From positions 1 to 6,116 of the forward strand of contig CADBQJ010000106.1 of the NCBI GenBank assembly GCA_902796785.1: a stretch of DNA of 6,116 nt. Direction: 5' to 3'. Below the pieces are notes generated by a model. It saw only the letters and a list, made by a program, of their open reading frames with translations. It had not been told where the DNA came from and did not search any database. This document shows positions 1 through 5,984 of this stretch, one piece after another; the first letter of the stretch is position 1; every line of letters begins with the position of its first letter. Source of the stretch: Fibrobacter succinogenes (GTDB lineage: Bacteria; Fibrobacterota; Fibrobacteria; Fibrobacterales; CADBQJ01). The position numbers and the translations under genes were made by a program.

Positions 1-1181
1 CCGCACATGTAGTATTCCACATCCTCGGGAGCCTCGTGGTCCTTCAGGTAGGTTTCGTACATGACCTGATGCACGAAGCCCGGCGTGTAGGCGACACCTG
101 CGGCATCGGCAGCCGGGTCGGGACGGTCGAGGGCAAGGTGGAAATGGAAGTTGGGGAACTCCTTCTCCAGGCCGAGGAAATCGTCAAGATAGAACACCTC
201 GTTGAGGGCGCGGGCTCCGTAGAAGTAGTGCATCTCACGGTCGGTGGTGTGCAGGGTCTTGGTCATGTGCATGATCTGCGCACGCAGGGGAGCCATGCCG
301 GCGCCGCCGCCCACCCAGATCATCTCGCGCTTCGAGTCGAACTGCGGATGGAAGTCGCCGTAGGGGCCGCTCATCGTCACCTTGTCGCCGGGCTTCAGCG
401 AGAAGATGTAGGAGGAGGAGATGCCCGGAGGGACGTCCATGAAGCCGGGGCCCTGGTCCTTCGGCTTGAAGGGGGGCGTGGCGATGCGGACCGTCAGCAT
501 GATGCGGTCGCCTTCGGCCGGGTAGTTCGCCATGGAGTAGGCGCGGATGGTGGGCTCGGTGTTCTTCGCCTTGAGGCCGAAGAGGCCGAACTTCTCCCAC
601 GCGGGCAGATAGGCGTCGCCGATGAGGGACTTGTCGATGTCGACGTCGTAGTCCATCTCGTACTTCGGGATCTTGATCTGCGCGTAGGAACCGGGCAGGA
701 AGTCCATGTGCTCGCCCGGGGGCAGCTGCACGATGAACTCCTTGATGAAGGTCGCGACGTTCTTGTTGGAAATGACCTCGCATTCCCATTCCTTCACGCC
801 GAGGATCGACTCGGGGACCTGGATCTCCATGTCGTTCTTGATCTTCACCTGGCAGGCGAGGCGCCAGTGGTCGGCCGCCTGCTTGCGGTTGATGTGGGCC
901 GCTTCGGTGGGAAGCAGCTCGCCGCCGCCGGAGAGGACCTTGCACTTGCACTGGCCGCAGGCGCCGCCGCCGCCGCAGGCGGAGGGGATGAAGACGCCTT
1001 CGTTCGCCATGGCGCTCAGGAGCGTCTGCCCGGGGGCGACCTCCTTGGCCATTTCGGGGTTTCCGTTGATGCCGATCTTCACCTTGCCCTGGGGCAGAAG
1101 CTTCGATCCGGCGAACATCAGCAGCGCGACGAGCGCGACGATGACGACGGTGAATACGACAATGCTGACCGCGATGACCAT
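1..1181 (-). CDS. nqrF: Na+-translocating NADH:quinone reductase subunit F (3' end cut by window edge)
   Basis: NADH-oxidising subunit of Na+-NQR, anchored to the membrane and facing the cytoplasm. It passes electrons from NADH via FAD to a [2Fe-2S] cluster. I read 393 codons with no stop. Residues 2-24 form one hydrophobic helix. A ferredoxin domain follows (about 33-120), with cluster ligands Cys69, Cys75, Cys78 (CGGGGACGQC) and Cys110 (RLAC). The FAD-binding domain carries RAYSMANYP at 213-221. The NADH domain has GGGAGMAPLR at 291-300 and YGAR at 321-324, and the frame ends in EYYMC, the start of the conserved CGPP motif. About 30 C-terminal residues lie beyond the edge. ATG at 1181 is preceded by TAAGGAG, which overlaps the nqrE stop codon and leaves 6 nt before the start; the gap to nqrE is 10 nt. 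The FAD domain has longer loops (about 172-206 and 236-252) than my recollection of Vibrio NqrF. Identity is certain; only the terminus is missing. Confidence 0.98.
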   Translation of the reverse strand, partial: MVIAVSIVVFTVVIVALVALLMFAGSKLLPQGKVKIGINGNPEMAKEVAPGQTLLSAMANEGVFIPSACGGGGACGQCKCKVLSGGGELLPTEAAHINRKQAADHWRLACQVKIKNDMEIQVPESILGVKEWECEVISNKNVATFIKEFIVQLPPGEHMDFLPGSYAQIKIPKYEMDYDVDIDKSLIGDAYLPAWEKFGLFGLKAKNTEPTIRAYSMANYPAEGDRIMLTVRIATPPFKPKDQGPGFMDVPPGISSSYIFSLKPGDKVTMSGPYGDFHPQFDSKREMIWVGGGAGMAPLRAQIMHMTKTLHTTDREMHYFYGARALNEVFYLDDFLGLEKEFPNFHFHLALDRPDPAADAAGVAYTPGFVHQVMYETYLKDHEAPEDVEYYMC

Positions 1182-1191
1182 CGTTCGCTCC

Positions 1192-1809
1192 TTACATGCC
1201 GCCGAACGCCATGAAGGTCATGGCGATGAGGCCGCTGATGATGAAAACCCCGGGAAGGCCGCGCAGGCCGCGGGGGAAGTTCGAGTATTCGAGCTTCTGG
1301 CGGACGGCCGCCAGCGCGACGATGGCGATCCAGAAGCCGAGGCCGGACCCGAATCCGAAGACCGCGGACTGGGAGACCGTGTAGTTCCGCTCGACCATGA
1401 AGAGGGAGGCGCCGAGGATGGCGCAGTTCACCGTGATCAGCGGCAGGAAGACGCCCAGCGCCGCGTAGAGCGAGGGGGAGTACTTGTCGACGACCATCTC
1501 GACCAGCTGCACCAGCGACGCGATGACCGCGATGAAGGTGATGAAGGTCAGGAAGGAGAGGTCGAGCCCCGCCAGCTCCGCGTTCCCGGTCCACGAGAGG
1601 GCGCCGGGGCGGAGGACGAAGTTGTAGACCGCCCAGTTGACCGGGGTGGCGATCGTCAGCACGAAGGTGACGGCGGCGCCCAGGCCGATCGCGGTCTTGA
1701 TCTTCTTCGAGCAGGCGAGGAAGGAGCACATCCCCAGGAAGAACACCAGCAGGATGTTCTTCGTGAAGATGGAGTCGACCAGCAGCTTGAGGAGACTGTC
1801 TTCCATCAT
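1192..1809 (-). CDS. nqrE: Na+-translocating NADH:quinone reductase subunit E
   Basis: Integral membrane subunit of Na+-NQR. With NqrD, to which it is homologous, it holds an Fe-S centre inside the membrane that relays electrons from NqrF to NqrC. The 205-residue product is almost entirely hydrophobic, with about six membrane helices, close to the usual family length of about 200. The two family cysteines are visible: Cys28 in [10 protein letters not shown] and Cys129 in [13 protein letters not shown], equivalent to Cys26 and Cys120 in Vibrio cholerae. The segment [23 protein letters not shown] (split here as 83-105) is typical. The start is a double ATG. The first (1809) overlaps the nqrD stop in ATGA and lies only 3 nt from GGGAGG. 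The second (1806) has 6 nt spacing and gives the family-like N-terminus MEDSL, so it may be the true start. It belongs to the RnfA/RnfE-NqrD/NqrE family; the position between nqrD and nqrF rules out an Rnf assignment. Confidence 0.97.
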   Translation of the reverse strand: MMEDSLLKLLVDSIFTKNILLVFFLGMCSFLACSKKIKTAIGLGAAVTFVLTIATPVNWAVYNFVLRPGALSWTGNAELAGLDLSFLTFITFIAVIASLVQLVEMVVDKYSPSLYAALGVFLPLITVNCAILGASLFMVERNYTVSQSAVFGFGSGLGFWIAIVALAAVRQKLEYSNFPRGLRGLPGVFIISGLIAMTFMAFGGM

Positions 1810-2423
1810 TTGCCTCCCTTGCGGAGCAGGAATTCGGTCTGCGCCCAGGCCAGCAGCGCGATCAGGAAGAACGCGCCGGGGGCGAGGACCATCAGGCCCA
1901 TGTTGGAGTAGCCGGCTTCGTAGGCGGCCTGCGGGACGACCTGCATGCCGAACCAGGTGCCGGAACCGGCGATTTCGCGCACCGTGCTCACCAGGAGCAG
2001 CACCGCGCCGTAGCCGAGGCCGTTCCCGATGCCGTCGAGCAGCGAGGGGATCGGCTTGTTCGCGAGCGCGAAGGCCTCGACGCGGCCCATGACGATGCAG
2101 TTGGTGATGATCAGCGCGACGAAGACGGAGAGCCGCTTCGAGACGTCGAACGCGTAGGCCTTCAGCACCTGGTCGGTGATGATGACCAGCACGGCGATGA
2201 CCACCAGTTCGACGATCATGCGGATCTTGCCGGGGATCCAGTTGCGCATCGAGGAGAGAATCAGGTTGGAGAGGGCGACGACCGCCGTGACCGAGATCCC
2301 CATCGTGAGGCCGGTGCTGACGTTGGTCGTGACGGCCAGCGACGAGCAGATCCCCAGGACCTGGACGAGGACCGGGTTGTTCTTGAAGATCGGGGTCGCC
2401 ATCGTGGAGAAGGGACTGCTCAT
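1806..2423 (-). CDS. nqrD: Na+-translocating NADH:quinone reductase subunit D
   Basis: Integral membrane subunit that pairs with NqrE to hold the intramembrane Fe-S centre of Na+-NQR. The product is 205 residues with about six hydrophobic helices. The family opening is clear: [20 protein letters not shown] at about 14-33, containing Cys26. A second conserved cysteine, Cys109, lies in [15 protein letters not shown] (about 105-119). These correspond to Cys29 and Cys112 of the Vibrio cholerae protein. [19 protein letters not shown] (133-151) is also typical. The frame stays open upstream to 2552, but that extension is arginine-rich and antiparallel to no known domain; it is the shifted reading of the nqrC tail. 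ATG at 2423 is chosen because AAGGAG ends 7 nt upstream and it overlaps the nqrC stop in ATGA. A second in-frame ATG at 2402 is less well placed. The gene overlaps nqrE by 1-4 nt, depending on which nqrE ATG is used. Confidence 0.97.
   Translation of the reverse strand: MSSPFSTMATPIFKNNPVLVQVLGICSSLAVTTNVSTGLTMGISVTAVVALSNLILSSMRNWIPGKIRMIVELVVIAVLVIITDQVLKAYAFDVSKRLSVFVALIITNCIVMGRVEAFALANKPIPSLLDGIGNGLGYGAVLLLVSTVREIAGSGTWFGMQVVPQAAYEAGYSNMGLMVLAPGAFFLIALLAWAQTEFLLRKGGK
1813..1818 (-). promoter_or_regulatory. Ribosome binding site of nqrE, favours the second ATG
   Basis: GGGAGG in the last codons of nqrD lies 3 nt from the first ATG (1809) and 6 nt from the second (1806). The second spacing is more usual, so initiation at 1806 is likely, next to the nqrD stop. 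Confidence 0.65.
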
Positions 2424-3256
2424 TCCTGCGCTCCTTCCGCCGCGGGAGCGGCGGTTTCGGCGGCGGCCGCTTCTTCGGCGGCCGGGGCCTCGGCTTCCTC
2501 CGCGGGGGCTTCGGCCGGGGCGGCCGCGCCTTCGCGGTTCTTTTCGATCCACTTGCCGTAGGCCTTCAGCTCGTTCGCCAGCAGGCCGGTGACGCCCTTG
2601 CAGGTGAGCGTGGCGCCGGAGATGCCGTCGACCTCGTGGTCGCCCTTGGCGGTCGCGCCCTTGGCGACGGCGACGGAGACCAGCTTCCCGTCTTCGTCGA
2701 AGACCTTCTTCCCGACGAAGCCGTCCTGGAACCAGCCCTCTTCGATGCGGGCGCCCAGGCCGGCGGTTTCGCCGTGGGAGTAGAAGGTGATGCCGCGCAC
2801 GGTGTTGAAGTCGGATTCCAGCGCGAGGAAGCCGTAGAGCGTGGACCAGAGGCCCTTGCCGATCGCGTCGATCGCGACCGCTTCCACCTTGCCGTCCTTC
2901 ACGAGCGTCCAGATGGGCGCCTGTCCGGGGGCGAGCGCCTCGGGGTCGGCGCCTTCGACCACGTCGCCGGAGGCGAGGTCGACCACGCCGGGGCGGACGT
3001 AGGTTTCGTAGAGCTTCTGCACGGTGGCCTGGTCCGCGGTGTCGGCGTAGAAGGCCTTGACGTGCTCGGTGCCGTAGCGTTCGCCGTCGCGGCCGACCTT
3101 CAGCACGATCAGGATGTTCTTCTGCTTGTCGAGCTTCGCGTTGGCCTCCTGCAGGGGGCGCAGCTGCGTGCTCGCGAACGAGAGCAGCCCCGCCGCCACG
3201 GCGCAGACGAGCGCCGCGAACGCGATGGAGAACGAGTTCTTTTCCTTATTGAGCAC
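2420..3256 (-). CDS. nqrC: Na+-translocating NADH:quinone reductase subunit C, with Ala/Glu-rich tail
   Basis: Subunit of Na+-NQR carrying a covalently bound FMN on its extracytoplasmic domain. One membrane helix near the N-terminus (about 10-30) anchors it. The flavinylation motif SGAT lies at 213-216, so Thr216 is the expected FMN attachment residue (Thr225 in Vibrio cholerae); attachment is done by the flavin transferase ApbE, not encoded here. [12 protein letters not shown] (161-172) and [13 protein letters not shown] (135-147) are further family motifs. The 278-residue product is slightly longer than usual, and the excess is a low-complexity tail at 243-278 made of 19 Ala, 9 Glu and 4 Pro in 36 residues. 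The start is GTG at 3256, not ATG; AGGAGG ends 7 nt upstream and the N-terminus then aligns with the family. It overlaps the nqrB end by 11 nt and nqrD by 4 nt (ATGA), suggesting coupled translation. Confidence 0.97.
   Translation of the reverse strand: MLNKEKNSFSIAFAALVCAVAAGLLSFASTQLRPLQEANAKLDKQKNILIVLKVGRDGERYGTEHVKAFYADTADQATVQKLYETYVRPGVVDLASGDVVEGADPEALAPGQAPIWTLVKDGKVEAVAIDAIGKGLWSTLYGFLALESDFNTVRGITFYSHGETAGLGARIEEGWFQDGFVGKKVFDEDGKLVSVAVAKGATAKGDHEVDGISGATLTCKGVTGLLANELKAYGKWIEKNREGAAAPAEAPAEEAEAPAAEEAAAAETAAPAAEGAQE
2431..2436 (-). promoter_or_regulatory. Ribosome binding site of nqrD inside the nqrC tail
   Basis: AAGGAG is followed by 7 nt and ATG at 2423. It decides this start over the longer open frame reaching 2552 and over the in-frame ATG at 2402. 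It lies within codons for the Ala/Glu-rich tail of NqrC. Confidence 0.8.
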
Positions 3257-4478
3257 GGCGCAGCCTCCTGCGGACGTTGGCCTGGACCACGAAGTGGTCG
3301 ATCAGGGGGGCGAAGACGTTCATCAGCAGGATCGCGAGCATCGCGCCTTCGGGGAAGGCGGGGTTCAGCACGCGGATGACGACGACGAGGACGCCGATCA
3401 TGAAGCCGTAGACGATCTTGCCGATTCCGGTCGCGGCGGCCGAGACGGGGTCGGTGGCCATGAAGACCGCGCCGAAGGCGAAGCCGCCCATCACCAGGTG
3501 CCAGTAGGCGGGAAGGTGCCAGTAGGCGGGGCTCGCGTCGCCGGCGAGGAGGTTCAGCAGGCCGCCCGCGGCCAGCACGCCGACGACGGCGGAGACCATG
3601 ATGCGGGCGCTCGCCACGCCGGTCGCGACCAGGATCGCGGCGCCGACCAGGCAGAGCAGCGTCGAGGTTTCGCCCATCGAGCCGGGCATGACGCCCAGGA
3701 ACATCGACTTGAGGGTGAACCCGGCCTGTTCCAGCGCGGCGACGGGGCACTGGCCCGCGGGGGTCGCGGCGGCGATCGCCAGGGGAGTGGCTCCGGAGAA
3801 GCCGTCCACCAGCGCGTCCTTCGAGGCGTCGACCGCCTTCCAGACGGTGTCGCCGGAGATGGCGCCGGGGTAGCTGAAGAAGATGAAGGCGCGCGCGGTG
3901 AGCGCGGGGTTGAGGAAGTTCATCCCCGTGCCGCCGAAGACCTCCTTGCCGAAGATCACGCCGAAGGCGGTGCCGACGGCGACCATCCAAAGCGGGATGT
4001 CCGGGGGGAGGGTGAGGGGGATCAGCATGCCGCTGACCAGGAACCCTTCGTTCACCTCGTGCCCGCGCACGGCGGCGACGACGAATTCGATCCCCAGGCC
4101 GACCGCGTAGGTGACGGCCATCACGGGGACGAACTGCCACAGCCCGTGCAGGACGCAGTTGAGGAACGTGGGCTCGGTGCCGAGCAGCGCGAAGCCGGAC
4201 TTCAGCGCGCCCGGGACGTTCTGGAGCGCGGAGAGCTTCTGGAAACCGGTGTTCCAGAGCGAGAAGAGCGCCACGGGGGCCAGCGCCAGGATGACGGTGC
4301 TCATCATGCGCTTGCTGTCGAGGGCGTCGCGCAGGTGGACCGAGCCGGTGGTGCGGGTCTTGGGGGTGCGGATGAAGGTGTCGAAGGCGTCGACCGTGGT
4401 GGCCATCACCTTCTTGCCCTTGCTCATCTCGTCGAGCTTGTCGAAGAGGGTTCCGAAGGCGGAGAACGGATTCTTCAT
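3246..4478 (-). CDS. nqrB: Na+-translocating NADH:quinone reductase subunit B
   Basis: Largest membrane subunit of Na+-NQR, holding a covalent FMN and riboflavin and contributing to quinone reduction and sodium transport. The product has 410 residues, matching the family (about 410-415), with a hydrophilic N-terminus of about 55 residues followed by about ten hydrophobic segments. Family motifs seen are HVRDA-like VHLRDALDSKRMM (47-59), HEVNEGF (140-146), GKEVFGGTGMNFLNPALTARAF (177-198 region) and the flavinylation motif SGAT at 228-231, making Thr231 the likely FMN site (Thr236 in Vibrio cholerae). Residues 317-328 are a perfect tandem duplication of PAYWHL just before the conserved WHLVMGGFAFG region. 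ATG at 4478 lies 3 nt after the nqrA stop, with a full AAGGAGGT sequence 7 nt upstream inside the end of nqrA. It resembles RnfD, but the neighbours and motifs fix it as NqrB. Confidence 0.98.
   Translation of the reverse strand: MKNPFSAFGTLFDKLDEMSKGKKVMATTVDAFDTFIRTPKTRTTGSVHLRDALDSKRMMSTVILALAPVALFSLWNTGFQKLSALQNVPGALKSGFALLGTEPTFLNCVLHGLWQFVPVMAVTYAVGLGIEFVVAAVRGHEVNEGFLVSGMLIPLTLPPDIPLWMVAVGTAFGVIFGKEVFGGTGMNFLNPALTARAFIFFSYPGAISGDTVWKAVDASKDALVDGFSGATPLAIAAATPAGQCPVAALEQAGFTLKSMFLGVMPGSMGETSTLLCLVGAAILVATGVASARIMVSAVVGVLAAGGLLNLLAGDASPAYWHLPAYWHLVMGGFAFGAVFMATDPVSAAATGIGKIVYGFMIGVLVVVIRVLNPAFPEGAMLAILLMNVFAPLIDHFVVQANVRRRLRRAQ
3264..3269 (-). promoter_or_regulatory. Ribosome binding site of nqrC, fixes a GTG start
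   Basis: AGGAGG lies within the last codons of nqrB, 7 nt before GTG at 3256. No ATG is available near the family-predicted N-terminus, so GTG is taken as the initiator. Confidence 0.8.
3495..3530 (-). repeat. 18-bp tandem duplication within nqrB (PAYWHL twice)
   Basis: Two adjacent 18-bp units (3530-3513 and 3512-3495 on the minus strand) are identical at 17 of 18 positions, the single difference being the last base of the Leu codon (CTT versus CTG). Each encodes PAYWHL. The reading frame is kept, so NqrB gains six residues at 317-322 or 323-328, just before the conserved WHLVMGG stretch. Confidence 0.9.
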
Positions 4479-4481
4479 CGC

Positions 4482-5843
4482 TCAGACCTCCTTTTCGAGA
4501 ATGGCGAGGCCCTTGCGGATCTCTTCGGCCACGTCCACCTTGGAGGGGCAGGCGAAGGTGCAGAGGGCGACGTCCTCGGGTTCGAGTTCGTAGAGGCCGA
4601 GCTGCTCCAGGCGTTCGACGTCGCCGCCGGGAATCGCCTTGACCAGCGTGGTGAGCGGAACGTCCAGCGGCGAGAACCGTTCGTAGACGTCCTGCTGGAT
4701 GATCGCGCGCTTCCCGCCGCGCAGGGCGGTGCTCAGGGCCCACTTCTTCGCGCGGCAGCAGAGCCGGGAGGCGAAGAGGCGCCAGGTGGAGAAGGCGTGG
4801 AAGCCCGCGCCGGTCCAGTGCTGGTCGCCGAGGAGGTAGTGGCGCTCGGTTTCCTCGGGGATGAGGCAGACCGAGGCGTCGCGCAGGCCGATGCAGTCGT
4901 CGGCGCCCTTGGCGGTCCCGAAGAGGGGGGTGCCGGCGATCGCGCGGACGTTTTCGAGCGGCTGGCCGCCGACGATGTTGGAGATCTGGGCGCCGCGGGT
5001 CGCGCGGAAGTACCCGCGGTCCTTGGCGGCGGAGCCGGCCACGGCCACGATCTGGCGTTCCGGGACCTTGCCGGTCCGGAGGAACTCGCCGATCAGCGAG
5101 ACCTGGTAGGCGGTGATCGTCCAGACCGTCTCGCCCTTGTTGATCGGGCTGATCATGTTGATGTGCGTGCCGGGCAGGCCCGCGGGATGGGGGCCGGCGA
5201 AGGTGTGCACGTCCACGCCCTGGGCGTGGACCAGCGCGCCGAAGCTGCAGCCCTGGCGGATGCAGAGGTGGATCGTCGGGACGATCTCGAGCAGCGCCTG
5301 GAGGCCGAGGGTGAACTCGTCCGCGCGGTCGGCCAGGAGGAATTCCTGGTCGGCGCCCAGCGGGGCGGTCTCCATGGCGTTGATGAAGAGGGCCTTGGGG
5401 GCCTTGGAGGCGTCGGCGAGCTTGCCGAAGGGACGCTGCTTGAGCAGGGGCCAGAGGCCGCCCTTCTGCAGGTGCGCGACCAGCGCGTCGCGGCCGGCGG
5501 AACCGACCTTCGCCATGTCCCAGGCGCCGAAGTCGATCGCTTCGCCGGACCCGTCGTTCTTCAGGACGACGGAGAGCAGCTTGCGGCGGTCGCCGCGCAC
5601 GATCTTGTGCACGGAGCCGGCGACGGGGCTGCAGAAAACGATGTTCTCATCCTGCTTGGCGGCAGCGATGGGAGTGCCCACCTTCACGGCGTCGCCCTCA
5701 GCCACCAGAAGACGCCATTTCATGAACGGGAATTCTTCGGGGTTGAACGCGACGAGCGGACTGGCGGGGAGATCTCTAAGCGTGCGGGGAGCTTCGCCTT
5801 CCAGGGGGATGTCGAAGCCCTTTTTCACTTGAAATGCGCCCAA
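4482..5843 (-). CDS. nqrA: Na+-translocating NADH:quinone reductase subunit A
   Basis: Cytoplasmic subunit of Na+-NQR that contacts NqrB and has been implicated in quinone binding; it carries no flavin or Fe-S cluster. The product has 453 residues, close to the usual 446 or so. The N-terminus KKGFDIPLEG (7-16) matches the family opening. CSPVAGSVHKIVRGDRRKLL (71-90) is the lipoyl-like barrel region shared with RnfC. FAGPHPAGLPGTHI (215-228) is a strong family signature, and LYELEPEDVALCTFACPSK (417-435) is the C-terminal signature. The RnfC-type ferredoxin cysteine clusters are absent, as expected for NqrA. The start is TTG at 5843, supported by a purine-rich AAGGAAG sequence 6 nt upstream. 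The alternative GTG at 5828 (before KKGFD) has no ribosome binding site. No in-frame ATG exists nearby. It is the first gene of the operon and ends 3 nt before nqrB. Confidence 0.97.
   Translation of the reverse strand: MGAFQVKKGFDIPLEGEAPRTLRDLPASPLVAFNPEEFPFMKWRLLVAEGDAVKVGTPIAAAKQDENIVFCSPVAGSVHKIVRGDRRKLLSVVLKNDGSGEAIDFGAWDMAKVGSAGRDALVAHLQKGGLWPLLKQRPFGKLADASKAPKALFINAMETAPLGADQEFLLADRADEFTLGLQALLEIVPTIHLCIRQGCSFGALVHAQGVDVHTFAGPHPAGLPGTHINMISPINKGETVWTITAYQVSLIGEFLRTGKVPERQIVAVAGSAAKDRGYFRATRGAQISNIVGGQPLENVRAIAGTPLFGTAKGADDCIGLRDASVCLIPEETERHYLLGDQHWTGAGFHAFSTWRLFASRLCCRAKKWALSTALRGGKRAIIQQDVYERFSPLDVPLTTLVKAIPGGDVERLEQLGLYELEPEDVALCTFACPSKVDVAEEIRKGLAILEKEV
4486..4493 (-). promoter_or_regulatory. 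Consensus ribosome binding site of nqrB inside the end of nqrA
   Basis: AAGGAGGT is a full anti-16S match, 7 nt before the nqrB ATG. It overlaps the last nqrA codons (Glu-Val-stop region), so ribosomes finishing nqrA pass over it. It is the strongest ribosome binding site in the operon. Confidence 0.85.
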
Positions 5844-5849
5844 TGGTCT

Positions 5850-5856
5850 CTTCCTT
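5850..5856 (-). promoter_or_regulatory. Ribosome binding site of nqrA, fixes a TTG start
   Basis: The minus strand reads AAGGAAG followed by 6 nt and TTG. This is the only Shine-Dalgarno-like sequence near the N-terminus. It supports TTG at 5843 over the in-frame GTG at 5828, which lacks one. Confidence 0.7.
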
Positions 5857-5875
5857 CTTGCTCGAGGATTGGCGC

Positions 5876-5889
5876 CCGGCTTCTGCCGG
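5876..5889 (-). other. Small hairpin just upstream of the nqrA ribosome binding site
   Basis: CCGGC (5889-5885 on the minus strand) and GCCGG (5880-5876) form a perfect 5-bp stem around the tetraloop AGAA. It ends about 18 nt before the AAGGAAG sequence of nqrA and has no T run, so it is not a terminator. It would be part of the nqrA leader if transcription starts upstream. It may only reflect the high GC content. Confidence 0.35.
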
Positions 5890-5911
5890 ACGTGCGGCTG
5901 AAATGTAGAAA

Positions 5912-5937
5912 GCCCAGCCCCTTCGTGGGGGCCGGGC
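5912..5937 (-). other. Strong GC hairpin with short T-rich tail (tandem terminator or nqr leader structure)
   Basis: Ten bases at 5912-5921 (GCCCAGCCCC) can pair with ten at 5928-5937 (GGGGCCGGGC) around a six-base loop. Read as minus-strand RNA, the only imperfect position is a G-U wobble, whereas on the plus strand it would be an A-C mismatch. This suggests that the structure works in minus-strand transcripts. It is followed by TTTCTACATTT. It could be a second, backup terminator for the upstream gene or, if the nqr promoter lies further upstream, a structure in the nqrA leader. Sequence alone does not decide. Confidence 0.5.
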
Positions 5938-5946
5938 CGGGTGGCG

Positions 5947-5973
5947 AAAAAACGCTTTTCCGGGCCGAAAAGC
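5947..5973 (-). terminator. Rho-independent terminator after the upstream partial gene
   Basis: On the minus strand a 7-bp perfect stem GCTTTTC/GAAAAGC (5973-5967 with 5960-5954) encloses a six-base GC-rich loop and is followed by G and then six T (5952-5947). It begins 12 nt downstream of the stop codon of the partial gene at the right edge, the expected place. The stem is AT-rich in its middle, so efficiency is uncertain; an alternative 5-bp CGGGC/GCCCG stem overlaps it. The plus strand has only a weak T run after the stem, and no plus-strand gene ends here. Confidence 0.7.
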
Positions 5974-5984
5974 CCGATTTTCCG

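Noticed and set aside
36..1214. Long plus-strand open frame of 392 codons opposite nqrF
   Set aside because: It lies fully antisense to a certain nqrF. Its Val/Gly/Asp/Leu/His-rich composition is what the complement of GC-rich third positions produces, and it has no recognisable domain.
706..1911. Plus-strand open frame of 401 codons opposite nqrF/nqrE
   Set aside because: It is antisense to two certain genes, spans their junction and has a low-complexity charged composition; a GC-bias artefact.
2424..2552. N-terminal extension of nqrD
   Set aside because: The extra 43 residues are almost all Arg, Gly, Ser and Pro, come from shifted reading of the nqrC tail, and the ATG at 2423 has a good ribosome binding site and matches the family length.
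2636..3379. Plus-strand 247-codon open frame opposite nqrC
   Set aside because: It is antisense to nqrC and nqrB with the same GC-bias signature; no start signal or domain.
1192..4478. Possible rnf (rnfCDGEA) operon instead of nqr
   Set aside because: NqrA lacks RnfC ferredoxin cysteines, no RnfB is present, and NqrF with ferredoxin, FAD and NADH domains is specific to nqr.
3109..4743. Minus-strand open frame of 544 codons across nqrA/nqrB/nqrC
   Set aside because: It is an off-frame reading of nqrB and parts of its neighbours, is Arg/Pro/Gly-rich and lacks any domain; the true frame gives a clear NqrB.
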